Source of the DNA: Oerskovia turbata
GTDB lineage: Bacteria; Actinomycetota; Actinomycetes; Actinomycetales; Cellulomonadaceae
Length of the DNA: 64,000 nucleotides
Assembly: GCF_000718325.1 (NCBI RefSeq)
Contig: NZ_JOFV01000013.1
Coordinates: 1 to 64,000 of the forward strand
Direction of reading: 5' to 3'
Positions 41,426 to 50,680 of the stretch are shown piece after piece. A program made the position numbers and the translations under genes. The notes under the pieces were generated by a model. That model saw nothing but the letters and a program-made list of their open reading frames with translations. It was not told the origin of the DNA and did not search any database. Positions within the stretch are counted from its first letter, which is position 1. Each line of letters starts with the position of its first letter.

Positions 41426-42211
41426 ATGAGCTCGGTTCTGGACCTGCAGGCAGTCACGGTGCGCCGTGGCACGAAGACCATCCTCGACTCCGTGGACTGG
41501 CAGGTGAACGAGGGCGAGCGGTGGGTGATCCTGGGCCGCAACGGCGCGGGGAAGACGACCCTGCTGCAGATCGCGGCGGCGCGCATGCACCCCACCTCGG
41601 GGACCGCGGACCTGCTCGGCGAGCGGGTCGGGCGCACCGACATGTTCGAGCTTCGGCCCCGCATCGGTCTCGCGAGCGCGGCGCTCGCGGAGCAGATCCC
41701 CGCCGCGGAGACCGTGCGCAACGTGGTGCTGACCGCGGCGTACGGTGTCACGGGCCGTTGGCGGGAGACGTACGAGGACTTCGACGCCGAGCGTGCCGAC
41801 GACCTCCTCGCGGCCTTCGACGTGCTGCCGCTGGCAGAGCGCCTGTTCGGGACCCTGAGCGAGGGTGAGCGCAAGCGTGTCCAGATCGCCCGCGCCCTCA
41901 TGACGGACCCTGAGCTGCTGCTCCTCGACGAGCCTGCTGCGGGTCTCGACCTGGGCGGGCGTGAGGAGCTCGTCGGCGCTCTCTCGGAGCTCGCGGCGGA
42001 CCCTGCCTCGCCCGTGCTGGTCCTGGTCACGCACCACGTCGAGGAGATCCCGCCGGGCTTCACGCACGTCATGCTCCTCAAGGACGGTGCCGTGCACCGC
42101 GCGGGGCCGTTGACCGAGGTGCTCACGGCCCAGAGCCTCAGCGAGGCGTTCGGGCTGCCACTGGTCGTCGCTCACGGCGGCGGGCGCTGGATGGCGCGCG
42201 CGGCTCGCTGA
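41426..42211 (+). CDS. Solo ABC ATPase (ModF/YlmA-like)
   Basis: A 261-residue single-domain ATPase. Walker A is GRNGAGKT, the signature LSEGERKRVQIA, Walker B LLLLDEPAAGLDLGG, with the switch histidine in LVTHHVEEIPPGFTH. No permease gene is adjacent. Solo ATPases of this family are widespread; their partners are unknown. It could serve transport or a soluble role. Confidence 0.88.
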   Translation: MSSVLDLQAVTVRRGTKTILDSVDWQVNEGERWVILGRNGAGKTTLLQIAAARMHPTSGTADLLGERVGRTDMFELRPRIGLASAALAEQIPAAETVRNVVLTAAYGVTGRWRETYEDFDAERADDLLAAFDVLPLAERLFGTLSEGERKRVQIARALMTDPELLLLDEPAAGLDLGGREELVGALSELAADPASPVLVLVTHHVEEIPPGFTHVMLLKDGAVHRAGPLTEVLTAQSLSEAFGLPLVVAHGGGRWMARAAR

Positions 42212-42259
42212 CCGGCCCCGCGAGGGGCGGCGGGGGGCCCGCGACGGCCTCGCGAGGGG

Positions 42260-42279
42260 CGCGCACGGTGGTGTGCGCG
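42260..42279 (+). terminator. Terminator hairpin after the solo ABC ATPase gene
   Basis: CGCGCAC (42260-42266) and GTGCGCG (42273-42279) pair around a 6-nt loop, about 50 nt after the stop. Confidence 0.5.
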
Positions 42280-42315
42280 ACACGCCCGATAGGTGCACGG
42301 ATCTCGTTCTTCCGG

Positions 42316-42321
42316 TAAAAT
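42316..42321 (+). promoter_or_regulatory. -10 element of the NfeD-SPFH operon
   Basis: TAAAAT is near-consensus. The predicted start near 42328 gives a 69-nt leader. No convincing -35 is seen. Confidence 0.5.
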
Positions 42322-42396
42322 CTGGGCAAAGAACGCAGGTGGTGTCGACACGTCGACGACGTGCAGCGAACAAGCCTCACGACGGAAGGAACCGTC

Positions 42397-42846
42397 ATGG
42401 ACTGGTTGTGGTGGGTCGGAGCAGGTCTGCTCTTCGTCCTCATCGAGATCATCTCCCTCGACCTCGTGCTGATCATGTTCGCGGGCGGGGCGTTCGCCGC
42501 GGCCGGCGTGAACGCGGCCGGTGGCCCCCTGTGGTTGCAGATCGTCACGTTCGCCGTGGTCTCTGCCGCGCTGCTGCTCTCTCTGCGTCCCTGGCTCCTG
42601 CGCCACCTGCGCCAGCGTGTCCCCTTGGCCGAGACCGGCGCCGCCGCCCAGGTCGGCCGGACCGCGGTCGTCGTGGACCGCGTGACCGAGCTCAGCGGCC
42701 GGATCAAGCTGCAGGGCGAGATCTGGAGCGCGCGGACCGTGGACGGTTCGCCCGAGCTGCCGATCGGCGCGGAGGTCCGGGTGGTGCGCATCGACGGCGC
42801 GACTGCGGTCGTCCGGTCGCTCGCCGCGGACAGCCACACGGTCTGA
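42397..42846 (+). CDS. NfeD family membrane protein
   Basis: A 149-residue short NfeD protein. Three transmembrane helices (about 3-20, 22-38, 48-66) precede an OB-fold domain (VGRTAVVVDRVTELSGRIKLQGEIWSARTV) ending near 145. It lacks the ClpP-like protease domain of long NfeD. It almost always pairs with an SPFH protein, as it does here. GGAAGGAA fixes ATG 42397. Confidence 0.92.
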   Translation: MDWLWWVGAGLLFVLIEIISLDLVLIMFAGGAFAAAGVNAAGGPLWLQIVTFAVVSAALLLSLRPWLLRHLRQRVPLAETGAAAQVGRTAVVVDRVTELSGRIKLQGEIWSARTVDGSPELPIGAEVRVVRIDGATAVVRSLAADSHTV

Positions 42847-42975
42847 TCCTGGCCGTGGTCCGCCCTCGGGCGTCTCGGCGGGTCATGGACCCGCACGGTG
42901 CCCCGCACCGCAACAGCACGACCAGTACCGCGTGACCCGTACAGCCCACCGAGAACCATCCTCAGGAGAAGATCG

Positions 42976-44208
42976 ATGAGTGACCCAGACCCCGGAATGA
43001 TCGCCGTGTACGTCGTCCTCGGACTGATCCTGCTGTTCGTGATCATCGCACTCGTCAAGGCCGTGCGGATCGTGCCGCAGGCGACCGCGCTGATCATCGA
43101 ACGGCTGGGTCGGTACTCGAGCACGCTCGAGCCGGGACTGCACCTGCTCATCCCGTTCGTGGACCGTGTGCGTGCGGGCGTCGACCTGCGCGAGCAGGTC
43201 GTGTCGTTCCCCCCGCAGCCCGTGATCACGTCGGACAACCTCGTGGTCAGCATCGACACGGTCATCTACTTCCAGGTCACGGAGCCCAAGTCCGCGGTCT
43301 ACGAGATCGCGAACTACATCCAGGGCATCGAGCAGCTCACGGTCACCACGCTCCGCAACGTCGTCGGTTCCATGGACCTCGAGCAGACCCTGACGAGCCG
43401 CGACCAGATCAACGGTCAGCTCCGTGGCGTGCTCGACGAGGCGACCGGTCGCTGGGGCGTGCGCGTCAACCGTGTCGAGCTCAAGTCGATCGACCCGCCC
43501 GCGAGCGTGCAGGGTTCGATGGAGCAGCAGATGCGCGCCGAGCGTGACCGTCGCGCGACGATCCTCACGGCCGAGGGCATCAAGCAGTCCCAGGTCCTGA
43601 CGGCCGAGGGAGAGAAGCAGGCCGCGATCCTGCGGGCAGAGGGCAACGCCCAGGCCGCGATCCTGAACGCCGAGGGTGAGGCCCGCGCCATCCTGCAGGT
43701 CTTCGACGCCATCCACGAGGGCGACGCCGACCCCAAGCTGCTCGCCTACCAGTACCTCCAGATGCTGCCGAAGATCGCCGACGGCACCGCGAGCAAGCTC
43801 TGGGTCGTCCCCACCGAGTTCACGGCCGCGCTGGGCTCGATCGCCCAGGGCTTCGGCGGCGTCCCGACCCCGTCCGGCGAGGGGCTGGGGGCCTCCGAGG
43901 CGGCTCGTCGCGAGCGTGACCGCGACCGCGTGAAGTTCGGGACCCCGGCGCTGGTCGACCCGGCCGAGGCCCTCGCCGAGGCGCGTCGCCAGGCAGAGGC
44001 CGCGACGGCCGACGCCACGAGCGCGGGCACGCACTCTGGCCTGCCGTTCGACCAGCAGGCCGAGCGCGGGCAGCGTCCCGGGGGCCCGGGACAGCGCTTC
44101 GCACCGGCCCCCGAGCCGGGTACGGCCGCGCCGCGACCCCTCGGTGCGCCCCCGGCGGACGCTCCCGAGGACGGTGGCGTCCAGGACGCCCCGGACGAGC
44201 GCCCGTAG
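42976..44208 (+). CDS. SPFH/band 7 membrane-scaffold protein
   Basis: A 410-residue stomatin-like protein. The N-terminal helix (about 9-30) is followed by the SPFH domain (RIVPQATALIIERLGRYSS to about 200), then a coiled coil with AERDRRATILTAEGIKQSQ repeats. The AEGEKQAAILRAEGNAQAAI pattern repeats as in flotillin and stomatin proteins. A Pro/Ala/Asp-rich tail from about 330 is disordered. It likely organises membrane microdomains with NfeD. AGGAGAAG fixes ATG 42976. Confidence 0.94.
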   Translation: MSDPDPGMIAVYVVLGLILLFVIIALVKAVRIVPQATALIIERLGRYSSTLEPGLHLLIPFVDRVRAGVDLREQVVSFPPQPVITSDNLVVSIDTVIYFQVTEPKSAVYEIANYIQGIEQLTVTTLRNVVGSMDLEQTLTSRDQINGQLRGVLDEATGRWGVRVNRVELKSIDPPASVQGSMEQQMRAERDRRATILTAEGIKQSQVLTAEGEKQAAILRAEGNAQAAILNAEGEARAILQVFDAIHEGDADPKLLAYQYLQMLPKIADGTASKLWVVPTEFTAALGSIAQGFGGVPTPSGEGLGASEAARRERDRDRVKFGTPALVDPAEALAEARRQAEAATADATSAGTHSGLPFDQQAERGQRPGGPGQRFAPAPEPGTAAPRPLGAPPADAPEDGGVQDAPDERP

Positions 44209-44223
44209 CAGGGTCAGCAGGGG

Positions 44224-44240
44224 CGTGCCCTTCGGGCACG
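44224..44240 (+). terminator. First of two terminator hairpins after the SPFH gene
   Basis: CGTGCCC (44224-44230) and GGGCACG (44234-44240) pair around a 3-nt TTC loop. Confidence 0.6.
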
Positions 44241-44256
44241 GCAGGACCATCGGTAC

Positions 44257-44290
44257 CCGGAGGGGCGTCGCGCGAGCGGCGCCCCTCCGG
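44257..44290 (+). terminator. Second terminator hairpin after the SPFH gene
   Basis: CCGGAGGGGCG (44257-44267) and CGCCCCTCCGG (44280-44290) pair around a 12-nt loop. It insulates the following tetR promoter. Confidence 0.75.
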
Positions 44291-44347
44291 CGTTCACAGG
44301 GACCCCGCGCCCGACGCAGAACGACCCGTCGGTTGCGTCGAGCAACC

Positions 44348-44377
44348 TTGACGAGTGAGTGCTCACTCACTTAGTGT
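44348..44377 (+). promoter_or_regulatory. tetR promoter with operator in the spacer
   Basis: TTGACG (44348-44353), 18-nt spacer, TAGTGT (44372-44377). The spacer holds the palindrome GAGTGAGTGCTCACTC (44353-44368), a form typical of TetR operators. Start codon GTG 44385 lies 7 nt after the -10, so the transcript is leaderless. Autorepression is the simplest reading. Confidence 0.75.
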
Positions 44378-44384
44378 CGAGGGC

Positions 44385-45059
44385 GTGACCACACCCTCGG
44401 GCCGAGCCCGACCCATGAGTCGCGACGACCGTCGCGCAGCGATCGCCACCGCGACCGTCCCCCTGCTCGCGCGCTACGGCGCCGCGGTGACGACCCGCCA
44501 GATCGCCGAAGCCGCGAACGTCGCTGAGGGCACCTTGTTCCGGGCCTTCGAGGACAAGGACGAGCTCCTGCACGCGGCCCTGGTCGCGGCCCTCGACCCG
44601 GCGCCGCTGGTCCGGGCGATCCACGACCTCCCCGGGCACGACTCGCTCGAGACGACCCTCGTCGCCCTGGCGGACCTCGTCCAGCAGAGCCAGCGCGCGA
44701 CGGCCAGGATCGTCCAGGTGGCTCACCAGTTCATGGGGGACCGGCACGGCCCGCACCGGCGCCACGGCGAGCAGGACGCGGACTCCCATCGAGACGCCCG
44801 GATGTCCGCCGTCCAGGACATCGTCGGTGCGATCGAGGCGCGCATCGCGCCCCACGCCCCCGAGCTGCGCACCGAGCCGCGCGTCGCGGCCAGCGTGTTC
44901 TTCTTCCTCGTGCACGGTCACGCGAGCCCCATGATGTCCCAGGACGGGCCGCTCGACCCGAGCCAGATCGTCGACGTCTTCCTGCACGGCGTCCTGGACG
45001 ACCAGTGCCAGAGCACCGGCCCGCCCGCAGCCCCCGTCCCGACGGCGTCGCCCGCCTGA
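44385..45059 (+). CDS. TetR family regulator of the ABC exporter
   Basis: A 224-residue regulator with helix-turn-helix at about 20-65 (AAVTTRQIAEAANVAEGTLF, then RAFEDKDELLHAAL). The ligand domain is of unknown specificity. It is followed within 47 bp by the exporter genes in the same direction, and it controls a promoter with an operator between -35 and -10. It probably represses the exporter until a substrate binds. The GTG at 44385 gives a short lead before MSRDDRR. Confidence 0.92.
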   Translation: MTTPSGRARPMSRDDRRAAIATATVPLLARYGAAVTTRQIAEAANVAEGTLFRAFEDKDELLHAALVAALDPAPLVRAIHDLPGHDSLETTLVALADLVQQSQRATARIVQVAHQFMGDRHGPHRRHGEQDADSHRDARMSAVQDIVGAIEARIAPHAPELRTEPRVAASVFFFLVHGHASPMMSQDGPLDPSQIVDVFLHGVLDDQCQSTGPPAAPVPTASPA

Positions 45060-45105
45060 CCTCGTCGCCTCGCCCTCTCGCCCCCACCCCTGACAGGACC
45101 CCCAC

Positions 45106-46845
45106 ATGCTCCTTCGTCTCCTGAGGACGTACCTGCGTCCCTATCGGACGCCCGTCGTGATCCTGCTCGTGCTCCAGCTCGTGCAGACCATCGCGACCCT
45201 CTACCTGCCCAGCCTCAACGCCGACATCATCGACAAGGGCGTCACGCAGGGCGACACCGCCTACATCATGCGCACGGGCGGCGTCATGCTCGTCATCAGC
45301 CTCGGGCAGGTGATCTGCGCGATCGTCGCGGTGTACTTCGGCGCCAAGGTCGCCATGTCGTTCGGGCGCGACGTGCGGGGCGGGCTCTTCACGCGCGTCC
45401 AGTCCTTCTCCGCGCAGGAGATGGGCGTGCTCGGCGCCCCGTCGCTCATCACGCGCACCACGAACGACGTCCAGCAGGTCCAGATGGTCGTGCTCATGGC
45501 CTTCACCATCATGGTCATGGCGCCCATCATGCTCGTGGGCGGCGTCATCATGGCGCTCCAGGAGGACGTCGAGCTCTCGGCGCTGCTGCTGGTCGTCGTG
45601 CCCGTCCTGGGGATCGTGGTCGGGCTGATCGTGTCCCGCATGGTGCCCTACTTCCGCAAGATGCAGAAGCGCATCGACGCGATCAACGGCGTGCTGCGCG
45701 AGCAGATCTCCGGTATCCGCGTCATCCGGGCGTTCGTGCGTGAGCGTCGCGAGGAGGAGCGGTTCGCCGTCGCGAACGACAGGCTCTACGACACGTCGCT
45801 GCGCGTGGGCAAGCTCATGGCGCTCATGTTCCCGACCGTCATGCTCGTCATGAACGCGACGAGCGTCGCGGTGCTGTGGTTCGGCGCGTACCGCGTCGAG
45901 GACGGGATGCAGATCGGCGCCCTGACCGCGTTCCTCAGCTACATCATGTACATCCTCATGGCCGTGATGATGTCGACCATGATCTTCATGATGGTCCCGC
46001 GTGCTGCGGTCTCGGCCGAGCGCATCGGCGAGGTCCTCGACACCGAGACGACCGTCGTCGAGCCTGCCGCTCCCATGCACCTCGCACCCCGCGCGGACCG
46101 GACCGGCGTCATCACGTTCTCCGGCGTCGACTTCCGCTACCCGGGCGCCGAGGACCCCGTGCTCCACGACCTCACGTTCACGGCCCGCCCGGGCGGGACG
46201 ACCGCGATCATCGGGTCCACGGGGTCGGGCAAGACGACGCTGCTCCAGCTCGTCCCGCGGCTCTTCGACGCGACCGCCGGGTCCGTGCAGATCGACGGCA
46301 CCGACGTCCGCGACGTCTCGCTCCAGGACCTGTGGTCGATGATCGGCTACGTGCCCCAGAAGGCGTACCTGTTCTCCGGGACCGTCGCGGACAACGTCCG
46401 CTACGGCAAGGAGGACGCGACCGACGAGGAGGTGTGGGAGGCGCTCGAGGTCGCGCAGGCGCGCGAGTTCGTCGAGCAGCTCGACGGCCGGCTCGACGCC
46501 CCCGTCGCGCAGGGCGGCACCAACTTCTCCGGCGGCCAGCGCCAACGGCTCGCGATCGCCCGCGCGATCGTGCGCAAGCCCAGCGTCTACCTGTTCGACG
46601 ACTCGTTCTCGGCCCTCGACTACGCGACCGACGCGGCCCTGCGGCTCGCGCTCGCCCCGCGGACCCGCGATGCCACGGTCCTGCTCGTCGCCCAGCGCGT
46701 CGCGACCATCCGGCACGCCGAGCAGATCGTCGTGCTCGATCACGGCCGCATCGTCGGCACCGGCACCCACGACGAGCTCCTGGAGACGTGCGAGACGTAC
46801 CAGGAGATCGTGTACTCGCAGCTCTCGGCGCAGGAGGCAGCATGA
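45106..46845 (+). CDS. Heterodimeric ABC exporter, degenerate-site subunit
   Basis: A 579-residue half-transporter of type IV ABC exporter form: six transmembrane helices (about 15-295) then a nucleotide-binding domain. Walker A is GSTGSGKT and the signature FSGGQRQRLAIA is canonical, but Walker B is VYLFDDSFSALD, with Asp in place of the catalytic Glu. That change marks the degenerate ATP site in heterodimers such as TM287/288. The partner follows with a 4-nt overlap. The substrate is unknown; drugs or lipids are likely. Confidence 0.9.
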   Translation: MLLRLLRTYLRPYRTPVVILLVLQLVQTIATLYLPSLNADIIDKGVTQGDTAYIMRTGGVMLVISLGQVICAIVAVYFGAKVAMSFGRDVRGGLFTRVQSFSAQEMGVLGAPSLITRTTNDVQQVQMVVLMAFTIMVMAPIMLVGGVIMALQEDVELSALLLVVVPVLGIVVGLIVSRMVPYFRKMQKRIDAINGVLREQISGIRVIRAFVRERREEERFAVANDRLYDTSLRVGKLMALMFPTVMLVMNATSVAVLWFGAYRVEDGMQIGALTAFLSYIMYILMAVMMSTMIFMMVPRAAVSAERIGEVLDTETTVVEPAAPMHLAPRADRTGVITFSGVDFRYPGAEDPVLHDLTFTARPGGTTAIIGSTGSGKTTLLQLVPRLFDATAGSVQIDGTDVRDVSLQDLWSMIGYVPQKAYLFSGTVADNVRYGKEDATDEEVWEALEVAQAREFVEQLDGRLDAPVAQGGTNFSGGQRQRLAIARAIVRKPSVYLFDDSFSALDYATDAALRLALAPRTRDATVLLVAQRVATIRHAEQIVVLDHGRIVGTGTHDELLETCETYQEIVYSQLSAQEAA

Positions 46846-48938
46846 GCACCCAGACCCCCCGCCCGAGCGACAACCCGGGCGACAAGAACGCCGAGCCGGA
46901 GGTGACGCCGTCGGGCAGCGTGCAGGACGAGTCCGCGGGCGACGCGCCCGACCTGTCCACGACGCGCCTCAAGGGCCGCCCCCAGGGCGGCGGCCACGGA
47001 CCCATGGGCGGCATGGGCATGCCCACCGAGAAGGCCATGGACTTCCGCGGCTCGCTCAAGCGCTTCGCGGGCTACCTGCGCGTCGAGCGCCTCGCCGTCG
47101 CAGCCATCACCGTCCTGTCGGTCCTGTCCGTGACGCTCGCCGTGCTGGGCCCCAAGCTGCTCGGCAACGGCACCAACGTCATCTTCGAGGGCGTGATCGG
47201 CTCCCAGATGCCCGCAGGTGTCAGCAAGGAGCAGGCCGTCGAGGCGCTGCGTGCCGACGGGCAGAGCACGCAGGCCGACATGCTCGCAGCGATGGACGTC
47301 GTGCCCGGGCAGGGCATCGACTTCACCGCGCTGCGCGTCATCCTGCTGTGGGTCCTCGCGATCTACGTCGGCTCGTTCCTGTTCGGCTGGATCCAGGGCC
47401 GCGTGACGACGTCGGTCGTGCAGCGCACCGTGCGTCGCCTGCGCGCCGAGGTCGAGGCCAAGCTGGGCCGGCTGCCGCTGTCGTACTTCGACCGGCAGAA
47501 GAAGGGCGAGGTCCTCAGCCGCGTCACCAACGACATCGACAACGTCGCACAGACCCTCCAGCAGACGCTCTCGCAGCTCGTGACCTCGGTCCTGACCGTG
47601 GTCGGCGTGCTCGCCATGATGTTCTGGATCTCGCCCCTGCTCGCGATCATCGCGCTCGTGACCGTGCCGCTGTCCGTGCTGATCACGGCCCTGATCGCCA
47701 AGCGCTCCCAACCGCAGTTCATCAAGCAGTGGGCCGCGACCGGGCGCCTCAACGCGCACGTCGAGGAGATGTACACGGGCCACGCGCTCGTCAAGGTCTA
47801 CGGCCACCAGCAGACGGCCGTCGACACGTTCACCGACGAGAACGCCGAGCTGTACGACGCGAGCTTCAAGGCGCAGTTCATCTCGGGGATCATCCAACCC
47901 GCGATGGGATTCGTCGCGAACCTCAACTACGTGATCGTCGCGGTCGTCGGCGGTCTGCGCGTCGCGTCCGGCACGCTGTCGCTCGGTGACGTCCAGGCGT
48001 TCATCCAGTACTCGCGCCAGTTCACGCAGCCCATCACCCAGATCGCGTCCATGATGAACCTCCTGCAGTCGGGCGTCGCCTCCGCGGAGCGCGTGTTCGA
48101 GCTGCTCGACGCCGACGAGCAGACCCCGGACCCCTCGCCCGCGGTCGTGGTCACGGACGTGCAGGGCCGGGTCGCGTTCGAGGACGTCTCGTTCCGCTAC
48201 GTGCCCGACCGCCCGCTCATCGACGACCTGTCGATCGTGGCCGAGCCCGGCCAGACCGTCGCGATCGTCGGACCCACGGGAGCCGGCAAGACGACGCTCG
48301 TGAACCTCATCATGCGGTTCTACGAGGTCGACGGCGGGCGCATCACGCTCGACGGGGTCGACACCCGGACCATGAGCCGCGACGGGCTGCGGTCCAACAT
48401 CGGCATGGTGCTCCAGGACACCTGGCTCTTCAAGGGGACCATCGAGGAGAACCTGCGCTACGGCGTGCCCGACGGTGTCGAGGTCACCGAGGAGCAGTTC
48501 CTCGAGGCGACACGGGCGACCCACGTGGACCCGTTCGTGCGCACGCTGCCCGACGGGTACGCGACCGTGATCGACGACGAGGGCTCGGGCGTGAGCGCGG
48601 GGGAGAAGCAGCTCCTGACCATCGCGCGCGCGTTCCTCGCCGACCCGGCGATCCTCATCCTCGACGAGGCGACCAGCTCGGTCGACACGCGTACCGAGGT
48701 GCTCGTGCAGCAGGCCATGAACGCGCTGCGCGCCGGGCGCACGTCGTTCGTCATCGCGCACCGGTTGTCGACCATCCGCGACGCCGACGTCATCCTCGTC
48801 ATGGAGGACGGCGCGATCGTGGAGATGGGCAACCACGAGGTGCTCATCGAGCGGGGCGGCGCGTACGCGCGGCTCTACGAGAGCCAGTTCGCGGCGGCCG
48901 CGGTCGAGGAGGTCGCCGAGGGCGAGACGACCCGCTGA
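46842..48938 (+). CDS. Heterodimeric ABC exporter, catalytic-site subunit
   Basis: A 698-residue half-transporter. A disordered cytoplasmic N-terminus of about 75 residues precedes six transmembrane helices with a large loop between the first two. The nucleotide-binding domain has Walker A GPTGAGKT and a normal catalytic Walker B ILILDEATSSVD, but its signature is VSAGEKQLL, not LSGGQ. That substitution matches the partner's degenerate Walker B, so the two make one active and one degenerate site. The ATG overlaps the previous stop. Confidence 0.92.
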   Translation: MSTQTPRPSDNPGDKNAEPEVTPSGSVQDESAGDAPDLSTTRLKGRPQGGGHGPMGGMGMPTEKAMDFRGSLKRFAGYLRVERLAVAAITVLSVLSVTLAVLGPKLLGNGTNVIFEGVIGSQMPAGVSKEQAVEALRADGQSTQADMLAAMDVVPGQGIDFTALRVILLWVLAIYVGSFLFGWIQGRVTTSVVQRTVRRLRAEVEAKLGRLPLSYFDRQKKGEVLSRVTNDIDNVAQTLQQTLSQLVTSVLTVVGVLAMMFWISPLLAIIALVTVPLSVLITALIAKRSQPQFIKQWAATGRLNAHVEEMYTGHALVKVYGHQQTAVDTFTDENAELYDASFKAQFISGIIQPAMGFVANLNYVIVAVVGGLRVASGTLSLGDVQAFIQYSRQFTQPITQIASMMNLLQSGVASAERVFELLDADEQTPDPSPAVVVTDVQGRVAFEDVSFRYVPDRPLIDDLSIVAEPGQTVAIVGPTGAGKTTLVNLIMRFYEVDGGRITLDGVDTRTMSRDGLRSNIGMVLQDTWLFKGTIEENLRYGVPDGVEVTEEQFLEATRATHVDPFVRTLPDGYATVIDDEGSGVSAGEKQLLTIARAFLADPAILILDEATSSVDTRTEVLVQQAMNALRAGRTSFVIAHRLSTIRDADVILVMEDGAIVEMGNHEVLIERGGAYARLYESQFAAAAVEEVAEGETTR

Positions 48939-48958
48939 CGCGGGCCTCCCGTGAACGA

Positions 48959-48997
48959 CGAGAGCCGGTGCCGCCTTCTGGGCGGTACCGGCTCTCG
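48959..48997. terminator. Terminator after the exporter operon
   Basis: A 17-bp stem (48959-48975 with 48981-48997, one G.T wobble) closes a 5-nt loop and is followed by GGGGTTT. It lies between the exporter and the convergent lipoprotein gene. Confidence 0.9.
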
Positions 48998-49036
48998 GGG
49001 TTTCGCCCGGGATGAGGGCGAGGTCGCTGCTGAGGG

Positions 49037-49480
49037 TCAGGAAGCGGTGTACCCGGCGTTGTCGCAGATCGTCTGGAGCTCGGCCACGGCCTCGGTCACC
49101 CCGGTCGTGTCGATCTCCGTCCCGGTCTCGTCGGCGATGTCGTCAGCCATCTGGAACGGGGTCTTGATCTTGCTGATGACGAGGTTGGTGTCCTCCGGGC
49201 CAGCGAGGCGCAGGATGGCCTCGAGCTGGATGTTGGTGCTGCGCATCGCGTTCGACTGGTCGTCCGTGAGGGCCGCCATGTCGAACTCGAGCTCGTCCGT
49301 GACGCGCTGCGCGACGGACTGCTCACCGCCGTCGAAGTACTTCGCGCACACCTGGAGGTTCGTCGCGCCGGCAGGGGTCTCGTCGGTGGCCGAGCCGCTG
49401 TCGGTCGTGGTGTCGGTACCGCACGCGCTCAGGAGCGCGATCGCGCCCACGGCAGCGAGTGCCATCATCTGCTTCTTCAT
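49037..49480 (-). CDS. Small secreted lipoprotein
   Basis: A 147-residue lipoprotein: KKQMM, hydrophobic core, lipobox LLSAC with Cys20. A Thr/Ser/Asp-rich linker is followed by a helical acidic domain (about 42-145) with two further cysteines (LQVCAKYF and LQTICDNAG) that may pair. Family unknown to me. Minus-strand TTGTAC, 16 nt, CATACT (about 49515-49542 on plus) is a possible promoter, overlapped by the inverted repeat GTACC-GG-GGTAC at 49528-49539. Confidence 0.8.
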   Translation of the reverse strand: MKKQMMALAAVGAIALLSACGTDTTTDSGSATDETPAGATNLQVCAKYFDGGEQSVAQRVTDELEFDMAALTDDQSNAMRSTNIQLEAILRLAGPEDTNLVISKIKTPFQMADDIADETGTEIDTTGVTEAVAELQTICDNAGYTAS

Positions 49481-49680
49481 GCATCCATGAAATCACGCGG
49501 GAACCGGGTCGAAAGTATGTATTAGTCGTACCGGGGTACAAGAGTGAGCGACGTCTCACCTGGGAGTTCCGTGGGAGCGTGTCGCCGTGGCGGCGATCAC
49601 GTGCTGCTGTCAGGACGCGCCTCACAGCGACCCCTCAGCCGGGCCCCGGTCGCGAGGCCGGGCCGCCGCCGTGGGTGCGG

Positions 49681-49686
49681 GAGAAT
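49681..49686 (+). promoter_or_regulatory. Possible -10 for leaderless rRNA methyltransferase gene
   Basis: GAGAAT, 6 nt before GTG 49693. The first base departs from consensus, so this is the weakest of the leaderless set. Confidence 0.3.
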
Positions 49687-49692
49687 CTGGGC

Positions 49693-50544
49693 GTGCAGAT
49701 CATCCACGTGACCGACCCCGCCGACCCCCGCCTCGCCGACTACACGAACCTCACGGACGTCGAGCTCCGCTCGAAGAACGAACCGGAGAAGGGCATGTAC
49801 ATCGCCGAGAGCACCACGGTGATCCACCGGGCGCTCGCGGCAGGGCACCGGCCACGCTCCTTCCTCATGGCGGAGAAGTGGCTCCCCGGGCTCGAGGAGG
49901 CGATCTCCGCCGTCGGGCTGGACGACGGGCCCGGCGGGACGGGCGAACCCGTGCCCGTGTACGTCGCCGAACCGGCCGTCCTGGAGTCGATCACCGGGTT
50001 CAACCTGCACCGCGGTGCGCTGTCCGCGATGCACCGGCCGGTCCTGCCGAGCGTGCACGAGCTGCTGACCACGGCCCGCGACGGGCAGGGCGCACGGCGC
50101 GTGGCGGTGCTGGAGGACATCGTCGACCACACGAACGTCGGCGCGATCTTCCGCGGGGCGGCCGGGCTCGGGGTGGACGCGGTGCTCGTGTCGCCGCGGT
50201 GCTCGGACCCGCTGTACCGGCGCAGCGTCCGGGTCTCGATGGGGACGGTGTTCCAGGTGCCGTGGACGCGGCTCGAGTCGTGGCCGGGCGGCGTCGAGGA
50301 GCTCCGCGAGCACGGGTTCACCGTCGCGGCGCTCGCGCTGTCGGACGACTCGCTCACGCTCGACGAGTACGTCGCGCGGGGCGACGAGAAATCGGCGTTC
50401 GTGTTCGGGACCGAGGGGCACGGGCTGCAGCGCTCGACGCTCGCGGCCGTGGACCACGTCGTGAAGATCCCGATGGCGGGGGGAGTGGACTCGCTCAACG
50501 TCGCGGCGAGCGCTGCCGTGGTGTTCTGGGCGACGCGGGCGTAG
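49693..50544 (+). CDS. SpoU/TrmH family RNA methyltransferase
   Basis: A 283-residue SPOUT methyltransferase. The N-terminal substrate-binding region (LTDVELRSKNEPEKGMYIAES) is followed by the knot domain with the three family motifs: VDHTNVGAIFRGAAGLG, FVFGTEGHGLQ and VKIPMAGGVDSLNVAASAAVV. It methylates ribose 2'-OH in tRNA or rRNA; the target is unknown. It stands alone, between the lipoprotein and the large membrane protein. Confidence 0.93.
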   Translation: MQIIHVTDPADPRLADYTNLTDVELRSKNEPEKGMYIAESTTVIHRALAAGHRPRSFLMAEKWLPGLEEAISAVGLDDGPGGTGEPVPVYVAEPAVLESITGFNLHRGALSAMHRPVLPSVHELLTTARDGQGARRVAVLEDIVDHTNVGAIFRGAAGLGVDAVLVSPRCSDPLYRRSVRVSMGTVFQVPWTRLESWPGGVEELREHGFTVAALALSDDSLTLDEYVARGDEKSAFVFGTEGHGLQRSTLAAVDHVVKIPMAGGVDSLNVAASAAVVFWATRA

Positions 50545-50680
50545 TCGTCGGGGGCCGTGCTGCTCCTGGCTCAGGGAGTGCGGGGCGCGCGCACCGGGCG
50601 CTCGGAGGGGCAGCGCGGTATCGTCGGCGCTGACGGGCTGGCGCCGACGTGGTGCGTCGCGACCGGGGGTCGGAGGTCTG

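Noticed and set aside
42898..42975. Longer start of the SPFH protein
   Set aside because: The upstream frame is Arg/Pro-rich and AGGAGAAG sits directly before ATG 42976.
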